Of a stretch of DNA of 64,000 bases, positions 1-7,774 are shown piece by piece (position 1 is the first letter of the stretch; each line of letters starts with the position of its first letter). The stretch is taken from assembly GCA_029202545.1 (NCBI GenBank), contig CP119311.1, forward strand, positions 6,386,001 through 6,450,000, given 5' to 3'. The notes under the pieces are model-generated. The model was not told the origin of the DNA and ran no database searches. It saw only the letters and a list, made by a program, of their open reading frames with translations. The position numbers were made by a program, and so were the translations under genes. Source of the DNA: Candidatus Pseudobacter hemicellulosilyticus (GTDB taxonomy: Bacteria > Bacteroidota > Bacteroidia > Chitinophagales > Chitinophagaceae).

Positions 1-512
1 CCGGCCCCTTTAACTGATACCGTAACGCCGGCAGCAGGCTTGCCATTTTCATCGGTCACCGTTCCCTTCAGGTCAATGGCGCTGCTGGCTTCTCCCTTTT
101 CATTGGCCCGGAACTGCCTTTCGCGGCTTTCCGGCAGCGCCAGCACCACGGAGCGGCCTTCTATGGCGAAAGTAAAGGGCTGGTCTTTAAACGCCTGTTG
201 CAGGAAATCCTTTACGGGAAGATTACTGGCGGAAATACTGACCGGTCTGGCCTGCTGAAGCGTTTTCTTCTGGTAAAAGAAAACATACCCGGTTTGCTTT
301 TTGACGGCTGCAATGACCTGCTCTACGGTGGCGTCATTGACTTTTAAAGAAACGGATTGGGACAGCCCATTCCCGGCAGCCGTACTCAATACAGCAGTCA
401 AAAGGATCACCGTCAGTCTCATAACAAGAATAGTTTGGGTTGATAGCCGGAGCGTTGCCCTTCTGTCAATGACAGGGGCTCCCGGCCCCGGCCGGAAAGC
501 AGTAAAATACAT
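1..512 (-). CDS. SusC/RagA-type TonB-dependent receptor, N-terminal fragment (runs off window)
   Basis: Outer-membrane TonB-dependent receptor of the SusC/RagA type; only the N-terminus is in the window and the gene continues beyond base 1. The reading frame on the minus strand gives a signal peptide (MRLTVILLTAVLSTAAG), a secretin/TonB short N-terminal (STN) domain with the usual KKQTGYVFFY and LPVKDFLQQAF stretches, then the beginning of a carboxypeptidase-regulatory-like domain (GTVTDENGKPAAGVTVSVKG). An in-frame ATG at 512 would add a 30-residue extension ahead of the signal peptide, as is common in SusC proteins of this family; the alternative start is 422. It lies downstream of an ECF sigma/FecR pair on the same strand, so its STN domain probably contacts that FecR. 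Substrate unknown. Confidence 0.85.
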   Translation of the reverse strand, partial: MYFTAFRPGPGAPVIDRRATLRLSTQTILVMRLTVILLTAVLSTAAGNGLSQSVSLKVNDATVEQVIAAVKKQTGYVFFYQKKTLQQARPVSISASNLPVKDFLQQAFKDQPFTFAIEGRSVVLALPESRERQFRANEKGEASSAIDLKGTVTDENGKPAAGVTVSVKGA

Positions 513-685
513 ACCTTTACTTGTGTTTTGGTTTATAATGGCTTTTCCGCCCACTTCACAAAAGCGCGGACAGCCTGTTTGGTTTACGACTGAACATAAC
601 CTGCACATGTTACCGGAGGTGTTACAAGCGCCTCCGGTTTTTTACAGGTTCTAACAGGTATAAGTAAGGTTTAACAGGAGGTTGG

Positions 686-1867
686 TCATTTCAGGATGAT
701 CAGTTTTTTATGCTCGATCCGGTATTTGATATGCATGGCTTCAAAGAGCCGCATCACCTGACTCAGGGAAAGATCCCGTTCAATTTCGCCCATCACTTCA
801 CCCGGCTCCGGCACTGCTTCATACACAATATCAAGATCGTACCATCGGCCAATTTCGCGCATGACGGCGCGCAGGTTGTACCCGTTGAAATTGAAGAGGC
901 CGTTCTTCCAGGCAAGCACCTGTTCTATATCAGGCCTATCAGCCATGCTGATAGCAGTCCCCGGCCCTGCCTGTGGCAAAATGGCCTGCTGGCCAGGTTG
1001 CAGCTGCAAGCTGTTGTTATGGGCCAGCACCCGCACCGATCCGCTGATCAGGGTGGTTTTGATGGCGGCCTCGTCGCGGTAAGCCTGGATATTGAAGCTG
1101 GAGCCCAGCGTTTCCACCGTGGTGGCACTATCCAGCAGCACCTTAAAAAGACCAGCCCGCTCCCGGGCCACTTCAAAATAGACCTCGCCCGAAACCTGCA
1201 CCAGCCGCTCTTTCCCGGTGAAAACCGTAGGATAGGTAATGGATGAAGCGGCATTCAGCCATACACCGGTGCCATCCGGAAGCGTCAGGCGGAACTGCCG
1301 GCCGCGGGGGGTGGTCATGGTATTGTAGGCAACCGCCTGCGCTTTGCTGGCATCGTAAGTGATGCGTCCATTATCAAGCGTCAGCCTGGTGCCCGTCTGG
1401 TCTGCTATCCTTCCGTTCTGCAGGCTGTCCAGGACCAGCTGTTTGCCATCTGCCAGGGTGAGAATGGCGCCGTTACGGCCCGGCGCCGCTTCCTGGTCCT
1501 GCTGCACTGCCGCCAGCGGCGCCTTATCCTGTTCTCTGCTGAAATAGAAATATGCAGCAGTACCAAGAAGAATAAGGACAACCGCCGCAGCATAACGGGT
1601 CATTCGCAGAAGCCGGACAGGACGTTGTGGGCTGGCCGGCGCAAGTTGTTCCTGCTGCAATATGGACTGGATAAGCGTTTCCCAGTCCTGTTGCCGGAAA
1701 TCAGGATCCGGGATTGTAGCGGCAGCCAGTGGCTCCAATATGCCTTCCAGCTCCTCATTGCTGTATTGTTCCAGTAATACGGAAAGCTCATCCAGCTCAG
1801 CGCGCGTGGCGGCGTTGCGGATATGTTTTTCAAAAAGGGCTTTTATATGGAGCAGTTGATGGTCCAT
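686..1867 (-). CDS. FecR family anti-sigma factor (sensor of adjacent SusC)
   Basis: Inner-membrane anti-sigma factor of 393 residues. The first ~90 residues are cytoplasmic and would hold the sigma factor; one transmembrane helix follows at about 91-109 (MTRYAAAVVLILLGTAAYFYF), then a periplasmic FecR domain (TMTTPRGRQFRLTLPDGTGV, then VSGEVYFEVA and the LGSSFNIQAY stretch) and a C-terminal DUF4974 domain (around 320-393, AWKNGLFNFNGYNLRAVMREI). In this family the periplasmic part is contacted by the STN domain of the loaded TonB receptor, which here is encoded directly downstream (1-512). The sigma factor 1976-2560 is encoded directly upstream on the same strand, with about 108 bases between. 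Complete with all expected parts. Confidence 0.93.
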   Translation of the reverse strand: MDHQLLHIKALFEKHIRNAATRAELDELSVLLEQYSNEELEGILEPLAAATIPDPDFRQQDWETLIQSILQQEQLAPASPQRPVRLLRMTRYAAAVVLILLGTAAYFYFSREQDKAPLAAVQQDQEAAPGRNGAILTLADGKQLVLDSLQNGRIADQTGTRLTLDNGRITYDASKAQAVAYNTMTTPRGRQFRLTLPDGTGVWLNAASSITYPTVFTGKERLVQVSGEVYFEVARERAGLFKVLLDSATTVETLGSSFNIQAYRDEAAIKTTLISGSVRVLAHNNSLQLQPGQQAILPQAGPGTAISMADRPDIEQVLAWKNGLFNFNGYNLRAVMREIGRWYDLDIVYEAVPEPGEVMGEIERDLSLSQVMRLFEAMHIKYRIEHKKLIILK

Positions 1868-1975
1868 TTCAACTATTTATATTGACTATACGATTTATGG
1901 AACAGCTATGCCTGTATAAGACTATCGGAGAAAGGGTTTGTACCCCCCGGCCTTAAAAAAAATCAACGGCGCTCC

Positions 1976-2560
1976 CTATACCGGCAGCACAGCCAGAATG
2001 AGCAGCACGGGAATGGTATAACCGGAGCTGCTTTCAATGAATTGCTGGATAGTTTGCAGGGAAATGGCCAGCTGGTTCCTGACCGTGTTCTCCGAAATAT
2101 GGAGTGCGGCTGCAATCTCTTTGCGGCTCAGCCCTTGTTCCCGGCTCATTCTGAAAATACGTTGCCGCTGTGCGGGCAGTTGGTTCACCGCCTGACCAAT
2201 CAGGGCCTGCAGCTCTTTCAGGTCAATTGCGGGCGGTTCCTCCTCCTGGTTCTCCTGGATGGATTGCACAATTTTCCGTTCCATCTGCTGCCGCCTGAAA
2301 TGGGTAAGCGCCAGGTTGGAACCAATACGGTAGAGCCAGGAAGCGGGCTGGTCAATGGCCGGCAGCGTTTCCTTTTTCAGCCAGACCCGTAAAAAGACCT
2401 CCTGGACGATCTCTTTGGCAACGGCCTCGTTTTTGATGATATTCAGTACAAAGCGATGAATAATGGGGCCATAGTGATAGAAAAGCGTACGGAATGCGTT
2501 CTCATCGCCTGCTGCTATTTGCTGAAGTATAGCCCGCTCATTATTTAACTGGTTGTTCAA
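1976..2560 (-). CDS. ECF RNA polymerase sigma factor (sigma-70 family)
   Basis: ECF sigma factor of 194 residues. Region 2 spans roughly residues 20-95 (ENAFRTLFYHYGPIIHRF, then VAKEIVQEVFLRVW) and region 4 roughly 125-175 with the helix-turn-helix GLSRKEIAAALHISENTVRN. It is expected to direct transcription of the downstream FecR and SusC genes and to be held by that FecR. The last 14 residues (YTIPVLLILAVLPV) are strongly hydrophobic, beyond the end of region 4, and may act as a weak membrane or anti-sigma contact; the same kind of tail is present on the sigma factor at 23592. It is divergent from the sigma gene at 2665. Confidence 0.93.
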   Translation of the reverse strand: MNNQLNNERAILQQIAAGDENAFRTLFYHYGPIIHRFVLNIIKNEAVAKEIVQEVFLRVWLKKETLPAIDQPASWLYRIGSNLALTHFRRQQMERKIVQSIQENQEEEPPAIDLKELQALIGQAVNQLPAQRQRIFRMSREQGLSRKEIAAALHISENTVRNQLAISLQTIQQFIESSSGYTIPVLLILAVLPV

Positions 2561-2664
2561 CTATATATGCCTGCCCAATATTAAGGAATTTCTCCGGGCT
2601 AAAAAGGGATCATCAACTGCCTGCAAATCATTTCTTATCGGGAATAATTAAAAAAATCTCTGCC

Positions 2665-3336
2665 ATGCCGCGCAACCCTGCCCTATCCCTGCCCGTATAT
2701 TCTTACAGCGATCAGACAAAAAATCAGGAAATTAGTCAGTACAATCCCGGAGCTATTTTGGAGAACCTGCATGATATTATTGTGGCCTGTGCCAGGAATC
2801 AGAACGCCAGCCAGAAGCTGGTGTATGAGCAGTACTATGGCTTTGCCCTGAAGATCGTGTTCCGGTATATCTACCGCTATGATAGGGCGGTGGACGTGGT
2901 CAATGACGGATTTGTGAAGCTGTTCCGCCATATACACCGGTTTATCCTGGAGCCCGGCGATGAACACCTGGAGCAGCGGTTCATGGGCTGGATGCGGCGG
3001 ATCATGATCAATGCCGCCATCGACCAGCTGAGAAGCAACAGCATGACGCCCGAAATTGGCGGCATCCCGGAAGATATCTGGGAAACCCCTGATAGATCCC
3101 TTTCGCCCGACCAGGCTCTTTTATATAAGGAACTCGTCTGTTTGGTTAAAGAACTGCCTCCTTCCTACAGGACGGTCTTTAACCTGATCGTGATCGATGG
3201 GCTGGGCCACCAGGAAGTGGCCAACCTGCTGGGCATTTCCGTGGGCACTTCCAAATCAAACCTGTCACGGGCGAGGACCATCTTACAAAAACGACTGAAA
3301 GACCTGGAGGCGATCTATTATGCAGTATATAGATAA
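2665..3336 (+). CDS. ECF RNA polymerase sigma factor heading a five-gene run
   Basis: Sigma-70 family factor of 223 residues. Region 2 lies at about 50-120 (KLVYEQYYGFALKIVFRYIY, with AVDVVNDGFVKLFRHI) and region 4 at 155-212 with the helix-turn-helix GLGHQEVANLLGISVGTSKS. It has no FecR neighbour; instead the next gene (3320), which overlaps its end by 17 bases, encodes an inner-membrane-anchored protein with a cytoplasmic N-terminus and a C-terminal beta-barrel. The first ~40 residues before region 2 are longer than in most ECF factors, and the start is the first ATG of the frame. It probably controls the run 2665-6525. The cognate anti-sigma is not proven. Confidence 0.9.
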   Translation: MPRNPALSLPVYSYSDQTKNQEISQYNPGAILENLHDIIVACARNQNASQKLVYEQYYGFALKIVFRYIYRYDRAVDVVNDGFVKLFRHIHRFILEPGDEHLEQRFMGWMRRIMINAAIDQLRSNSMTPEIGGIPEDIWETPDRSLSPDQALLYKELVCLVKELPPSYRTVFNLIVIDGLGHQEVANLLGISVGTSKSNLSRARTILQKRLKDLEAIYYAVYR

Positions 3337-4663
3337 CGATATGGACGAACTGTTTAACAAAGCAGGGCGTGACTATCCCCTGAAAACCGGCACTGGCGAC
3401 TGGGACGCTGTAATGGCCCAATTACAGCAGCCTGATCCTGCCATGCTGCCACCGGACAGGCCCCGTAATAACAACCGCAGATACTGGCTGCTGCTGTTAT
3501 TGCTGCTTCCCCTGGCCTTTTTCCTGAACAGGGATACTAACTCAACAACGGCTGCCCGCGGCGGGGAGCGTACTATCAACGTGAAGGAAGAAAATGTGAG
3601 CCGTGGCGCGGCTGTTGCTATAAAGCCTGCGAATAAAACTGTTGTTCCTGCGGATGCGACGAACAGTTTGAAGCCCGCCGGCAGTGCAGCTGCTGACAGC
3701 CGCATTGCTGCGGGTAACAAACAGGCGGGGGCAGGAACACAAAAGCATATTTTGGACGAACCAACAAGCAGGTCTGCAACAAGCAGGCTGGATGCTACTG
3801 CAAAGAGACAAGCAGCCTCCAGCAACCAGGACAAGCAACCAGGCAGCCTTTTTACAGATGACCCAACCAGCTTTTTTACCAGGGCAGCTGCCACTACTGA
3901 TCCACTGAGCCCTCAACCACCCGATCCCAACGTATCTCCTATGGAACCAGTCAATCCGGATCGTACCCTCAACGCATCGCTACCACACACCTTAACCTAT
4001 ACTTATCCACCCAGCGAGGTACCGGTACCGCCTTTCCAGGCAGTCCCAGCCTCCACCAGGAAGCCGGCGCTCCGCTTCCCCCGGCTCTATGCCGGACTGC
4101 TGGCCGGCCCGGACCTGAGCAGCATCAAACAACAACGCATCGAAAAGGCAGGCTTCAGCGCCGGGATCCTGGTCGGCTACCGGATCAACCAGCGCTGGTC
4201 CGCAGAAGCAGGTCTGCTCTATAACAAAAAACAGTACTATACCGATGGTCAGTACTTCAACAAGACCCGCGCCAATATCCCGGACCGCGTGACCATCGAT
4301 TACCTGGACGGCAGCTGCGGCATGCTGGAACTGCCCATCAATATCCGCTATAACCTGTTCCGTAGGCGCAACGGTTTCTTTGTCACCGCAGGCGCCACCA
4401 CCTACTTCATGCAGAAAGAAGAGTACGTGTACGAGGCCGAAGCCGGTGGCAGCTGGTACGAAGGACACAGGACCTATAATAATTCCGGTAACCATTTCTT
4501 CGCCAACCTGCAGTTCAGCGGTGGCTACCAGTATAGCCTGTCCGGCAAGACCAGTCTGCGGATAGAACCCTATTTTAAAATACCCATCAAACAGGTCGGC
4601 ATCGGTAATATACCCATTACCAGCACCGGGGTCTATCTCGGTATCCAACGAACTATCCGATAA
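3320..4663 (+). CDS. Membrane-anchored protein with C-terminal outer-membrane beta-barrel domain, sigma-coupled
   Basis: Protein of 447 residues with unusual topology. A short acidic N-terminus (about 1-50, MDELFNKAGRDYPL) is followed by a transmembrane helix at about 55-69 (YWLLLLLLLPLAFFL), a long Ser/Thr/Ala/Pro/Gln-rich linker to about 245, and a C-terminal segment of alternating strands resembling the small outer-membrane beta-barrel families (LYAGLLAGPDLSSIK, then GYRINQRWSAEAGLLYNKKQ and SGGYQYSLSGKTSLRIEPYF). The start at 3320 overlaps the sigma gene by 17 bases; an alternative start is the in-frame ATG at 3341. The domain order suggests a cytoplasmic sigma-binding tail tied to an outer-membrane barrel, but no function is established. 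The next gene starts 16 bases downstream. Confidence 0.8.
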   Translation: MQYIDNDMDELFNKAGRDYPLKTGTGDWDAVMAQLQQPDPAMLPPDRPRNNNRRYWLLLLLLLPLAFFLNRDTNSTTAARGGERTINVKEENVSRGAAVAIKPANKTVVPADATNSLKPAGSAAADSRIAAGNKQAGAGTQKHILDEPTSRSATSRLDATAKRQAASSNQDKQPGSLFTDDPTSFFTRAAATTDPLSPQPPDPNVSPMEPVNPDRTLNASLPHTLTYTYPPSEVPVPPFQAVPASTRKPALRFPRLYAGLLAGPDLSSIKQQRIEKAGFSAGILVGYRINQRWSAEAGLLYNKKQYYTDGQYFNKTRANIPDRVTIDYLDGSCGMLELPINIRYNLFRRRNGFFVTAGATTYFMQKEEYVYEAEAGGSWYEGHRTYNNSGNHFFANLQFSGGYQYSLSGKTSLRIEPYFKIPIKQVGIGNIPITSTGVYLGIQRTIR

Positions 4664-4679
4664 TTCCAAAACAAAAAAG

Positions 4680-5075
4680 ATGAAGCGATTAGTAATTGTC
4701 CTCGCGGGCAGCATGCTGCTCTTTGCCCTCTCGTGCTCAAAAAAAAGTGAAGACAATGTCAATAACCCCGATCCGCCCGGTGGCCCCGGTATACCCGGCT
4801 GTGATACCGCCAATCGCCAGTATGCAGCCCATGTGGTACCTATTCTCACCGCCAATTGTTACGGCTGTCATGGCGCTTCCAGTAATGCCGGCAGTGGCGG
4901 CATTGTACTGGAAGGCTACAATAACCTCCGGCCCAAAGCCGTCAGCGGCACGCTGATAGGCGTAATCACCCATGCAGCCGGCTTTCCCGCCATGCCTAAA
5001 GGCGGCGCCAAATTATCCGATTGCAATATCAACGTGATCCGGTCCTGGATCAACAACGGCGCACAGAACAATTAA
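4680..5075 (+). CDS. Lipoprotein with c-type cytochrome haem-binding motif
   Basis: Exported protein of 131 residues. The signal peptide ends in a lipobox (FALSC, Cys19), so it is probably a periplasm-facing or outer-membrane lipoprotein. A single haem c attachment motif C60-Y-G-C63-H64 follows (VPILTANCYGCHGASS), and a plausible distal ligand is Met105 in FPAMPKGG. The layout matches the short cytochrome c-like domains found in Bacteroidota and Planctomycetes. It sits 16 bases after the beta-barrel gene and 11 bases before yceI, so it is probably co-transcribed with both. Likely role: a small periplasmic electron carrier; partners unknown. Confidence 0.85.
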   Translation: MKRLVIVLAGSMLLFALSCSKKSEDNVNNPDPPGGPGIPGCDTANRQYAAHVVPILTANCYGCHGASSNAGSGGIVLEGYNNLRPKAVSGTLIGVITHAAGFPAMPKGGAKLSDCNINVIRSWINNGAQNN

Positions 5076-5086
5076 ATCATTTTCCC

Positions 5087-5626
5087 ATGAAGCGAGTACT
5101 GCTCCCGGTGTTATTGTGCTGGGTTTACGGGGTTGTCAGCGCCCAGACCTATATCTCCAAAACCAGCCAGGCAGGGTTCTATTCCCATACCTGGCTGGAG
5201 GATATAGCTGCCGTCAACAAGCAGGTGATGGCCGTGATTGATCTGTCCCAAAAGAATATCGCTTTCAGTATGCTGATGAAGGAATTTGTTTTTGAGAAGA
5301 AACTGATGCAGGAGCATTTCAATGAGAATTACGTGGAGAGCGATAAATACCCGAAATCCACTTTCACCGGAACCTATACCGGGGAGGTGGATATTACAAA
5401 AGACGGCACCTATCCCATCACGGTCAAGGGCAAGATCAGCCTGCATGGCGTTACCCGCGATCTCCAGGCGCCGGCCACCCTCACCGTGAAGGACGGAATG
5501 CTGACCGGGACCACCAGTTTCAAACTCAACCCAAAGGACTTTAATATCTCCATCCCCTTTGTGGTAAGAGATAAGATCGAAAAAGAAAATACCGTCAAGG
5601 TACAGGCCAGTTGGACCTTAAAATAA
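5087..5626 (+). CDS. YceI family periplasmic protein
   Basis: Protein of 179 residues: signal peptide (MKRVLLPVLLCWVYGVVSAQ) and a YceI-like lipocalin-type barrel. Family hallmarks are the SHTWLEDIAAVN segment in place of the usual FSSxKLxG region, FNENYVESDKYPKSTFTG (the conserved ENYLESDKYP region) and the GKISLHGVTRDLQAPATLTV segment. YceI proteins bind isoprenoid-type lipids and are often linked to electron-transport components, which fits the haem-lipoprotein gene 11 bases upstream. The start at 5087 is chosen because it begins the signal peptide; a longer frame from 5021 would run into the preceding gene. Its stop codon overlaps the start of the next gene. Confidence 0.93.
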   Translation: MKRVLLPVLLCWVYGVVSAQTYISKTSQAGFYSHTWLEDIAAVNKQVMAVIDLSQKNIAFSMLMKEFVFEKKLMQEHFNENYVESDKYPKSTFTGTYTGEVDITKDGTYPITVKGKISLHGVTRDLQAPATLTVKDGMLTGTTSFKLNPKDFNISIPFVVRDKIEKENTVKVQASWTLK

Positions 5627-6525
5627 TGTACATGCGTTTTGTTATTCTCCTGTGTTTTATGATGTGCTGCGGCGGCCTGATCCAGGCGCAGGACAGCACC
5701 CTGCTCCATATGCTCAATGATTCCATACCGGCAAGGAGCAGCCCGGTCAAAGCCACTTTCAAGGCTATTCATATTGTGAATACGCAGACCATTGAATCGC
5801 CCGCAAAGCAGGACCTCAATTTCATCATCATGCACCGGTTCGGGAAACTGAATGATGGCGGGTATAATTTTTTCGGGCTGGACAATGCCACTATCCGGCT
5901 GGGACTGGATTACGGCCTGACCGACCGGCTGGCAGTGGGTGTCGGTCGCAGTTCCTTTGAAAAGACCTTTGATGGTTACCTCAAATACAAACTGCTGCAA
6001 CAGACAGAAGGTGGCAGCCTGTCTTTCCCCATCAGCATGAGTGTACTGGGTGCGCTCAGCCATTACACCCTCAAAATGCCGGACAAACCTTTCCTGAACA
6101 GCAAGTACCGCACCAGTTATACTGTGCAGGCCATTCTGGCGCGCAAGTTCAGCAGTAACTTATCCCTGCAACTGACCCCTACCTGGCTGCATTATAACCT
6201 GACGCCTACCACTGCAGATAAGAATGATGTCTTTGCGGGGGTGGTCTCCGGCAGGTATAAATTTACCCGGCGCATGAGCCTGACCGCTGAATACAACTAT
6301 CTGCCGGCGGGGCAGGTTGAATCCATCGAGGTAAAAAATTCTTTGTCGCTGGGTGTAGACATTGAAACCGGCGGGCATGTATTCCAGCTGATCTTCACCA
6401 ACTCGCAGGCCATGACGGAGCCCCAGTATATTGGCCGTACTACCGGCAGCTGGGGCAAGGGGGATATTTATTTCGGCTTCAACGTATCCAGGAATTTTTC
6501 TTTGGGAAGGAAGAAAAAATGGTAA
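5626..6525 (+). CDS. DUF5777 family outer-membrane beta-barrel protein
   Basis: Protein of about 299 residues with a signal peptide (MRFVILLCFMMCCGGLIQAQ) and a C-terminal region of alternating amphipathic strands typical of an outer-membrane barrel (LDYGLTDRLAVGVGRSSFEK, then FGFNVSRNFSLGRKKKW). It matches the DUF5777 type as I know it, which is regularly found beside cytochrome and YceI genes in Bacteroidota. The ATG at 5626 shares a base with the YceI stop codon (TAATG), indicating translational coupling; the ATG at 5632 is an alternative. Function unknown; it may be the outer-membrane partner of the haem-lipoprotein/YceI pair. Confidence 0.85.
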   Translation: MYMRFVILLCFMMCCGGLIQAQDSTLLHMLNDSIPARSSPVKATFKAIHIVNTQTIESPAKQDLNFIIMHRFGKLNDGGYNFFGLDNATIRLGLDYGLTDRLAVGVGRSSFEKTFDGYLKYKLLQQTEGGSLSFPISMSVLGALSHYTLKMPDKPFLNSKYRTSYTVQAILARKFSSNLSLQLTPTWLHYNLTPTTADKNDVFAGVVSGRYKFTRRMSLTAEYNYLPAGQVESIEVKNSLSLGVDIETGGHVFQLIFTNSQAMTEPQYIGRTTGSWGKGDIYFGFNVSRNFSLGRKKKW

Positions 6526-6581
6526 CAGCCCATCGCCTTTTCCTGGCGCTGACTGGTCGCCGATCCGGCAGCATAAACAGA

Positions 6582-6610
6582 AAACCCGTCACTTACTCAG
6601 CGACGGGTTT
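6582..6610. terminator. Bidirectional terminator hairpin
   Basis: Perfect 9-bp stem (AAACCCGTC at 6582-6590 with GACGGGTTT at 6602-6610) and an 11-base loop, with an A tract on the left and a T tract on the right. It lies between the convergent genes ending at 6525 and 6645 and can serve both. Confidence 0.75.
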
Positions 6611-6644
6611 CTAATGGTGTATATAGAGATATTGAAAACTATCC

Positions 6645-7448
6645 TTAGTGAGCCTGTTTTTTAGGTCCATGTGTCAGGTAGAGGGCCAGCGCGGTGAACA
6701 ACACTCCCCCAACTATATTACCGATGGTAGCAGGGATCTGGTTCAGGGTGAACCACTGACCAAAGCTGATATCAGCACCCATCAGCATGGCGGCGGGCAC
6801 CACAAACATATTCACTACACAGTGTTCAAAGCCCTGGGCAAAGAAGATGAAGATCGGCAGCCAGGCGGCCATGATCTTACCGGAAGTAGACGTAGACGTT
6901 AGTCCCATCACCACACCCAGGGATACCATCCAGTTACAAAGGATACCCTTGGTGAAGCAGGTGAACCAGCCGCCTACCGGGCCATCAGCCATGTACCCGA
7001 TGGTCTTGGACTCTGCCAGCTTGATAATGGCGGCAGACAAAGGCGTGTGATCGCCATGACCAAAATGCGTGATGGCGCCCCAATATAAAAAGGCATATAA
7101 AGCCCCGCCGATCATATTACCCAGGTACACATACAGCCAGTTCTTCAGCAAAACCGGCATTGTCACTTTACCATCGAACCAGGCCGTTGGCAACATGGCA
7201 AAACTTCCTGTTACCAGTTCAAAGCCCAATAAGATAACTGTTACAAAACAGGCGGGGAAAAACAGGGCGCCGATCACCGGCATGCCCGTCTGCACGGAGG
7301 CAGTGATAGAAAGTGTAGTACCGAAACCCAGCAGGGAACCAGCCAGCATACCCCGGATCAGCAGATCCTTAGGGGATAATTTGGATTTGTAAGTTCCCGT
7401 CTCGATCATTAATCCTACTACCTCAGCAGGTTTCTTATAGTCCATCAT
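6645..7448 (-). CDS. Formate/nitrite transporter (FNT/FocA-NirC family) channel
   Basis: Inner-membrane pentameric-channel family protein of 267 residues with six transmembrane segments. Diagnostic segments are the family signature GILCNWMVSLGVVM (about 169-182) and the pore motif GFEHCVVNMFVVP with the conserved central histidine His209. FNT proteins pass formate, nitrite, hydrosulfide or lactate; substrate cannot be told from sequence alone. The start at 7448 (MMDYKKPAEV) is chosen because the frame upstream (to 7550) is Cys/Phe/Pro-rich and unlike the family. It faces the haem-lipoprotein/YceI cluster across a terminator, hinting at a respiratory context, but is a separate unit. Confidence 0.93.
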   Translation of the reverse strand: MMDYKKPAEVVGLMIETGTYKSKLSPKDLLIRGMLAGSLLGFGTTLSITASVQTGMPVIGALFFPACFVTVILLGFELVTGSFAMLPTAWFDGKVTMPVLLKNWLYVYLGNMIGGALYAFLYWGAITHFGHGDHTPLSAAIIKLAESKTIGYMADGPVGGWFTCFTKGILCNWMVSLGVVMGLTSTSTSGKIMAAWLPIFIFFAQGFEHCVVNMFVVPAAMLMGADISFGQWFTLNQIPATIGNIVGGVLFTALALYLTHGPKKQAH

Positions 7449-7774
7449 GAATGGAGGGTTGAAAGGTAAACATGGCAGGCGACCGTTCTGATAAACATAG
7501 CACGTAAAAACATCCCGACAAGGTTCAAAAAAATTGGGCTCACCAAACATGATTTATATCAGTCTGGAGCCTGCCTTTGGGAAGACGTTCGTCAGTCTAC
7601 CCTACCTATTATCCCGATTTTGACAATTGCATGAAAATTCGCTACCTGGAGCGGTTATCCCTTCATTAGTCCTGCGCAGGTTCAGAGATTTATATACATG
7701 GGTGCAACTTTTTTTAAAAAAAGTGCATTCACAGGTCGCTTACAGCCGTGGGCTTGCCAGGCCTGCAACAACCA
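7449..7774. other. Gene-free stretch upstream of FNT gene and downstream of histidine kinase
   Basis: No convincing gene in these 326 bases. It holds the leader/promoter region of the FNT gene and, at 7703-7727, a long A/T palindrome described separately. No terminator with a clear T tract was seen for the histidine kinase gene. Confidence 0.6.
7703..7727. repeat. A7/T7 palindrome with TGC/GCA flanks
   Basis: ACTTTTTTTAAAAAAAGT (7707-7724) is an 18-bp perfect palindrome; allowing one bulged A at 7706, the stem extends through TGC (7703-7705) and GCA (7725-7727). It lies 50 bases past the end of the histidine kinase gene and about 255 bases upstream of the FNT start. It could be a transcription end site or a protein-binding site; undecided. 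Confidence 0.6.

Noticed and set aside
5021..5086. Longer start for the YceI gene
   Set aside because: It would overlap the haem-lipoprotein gene and put 22 extra polar residues before a clear signal peptide.
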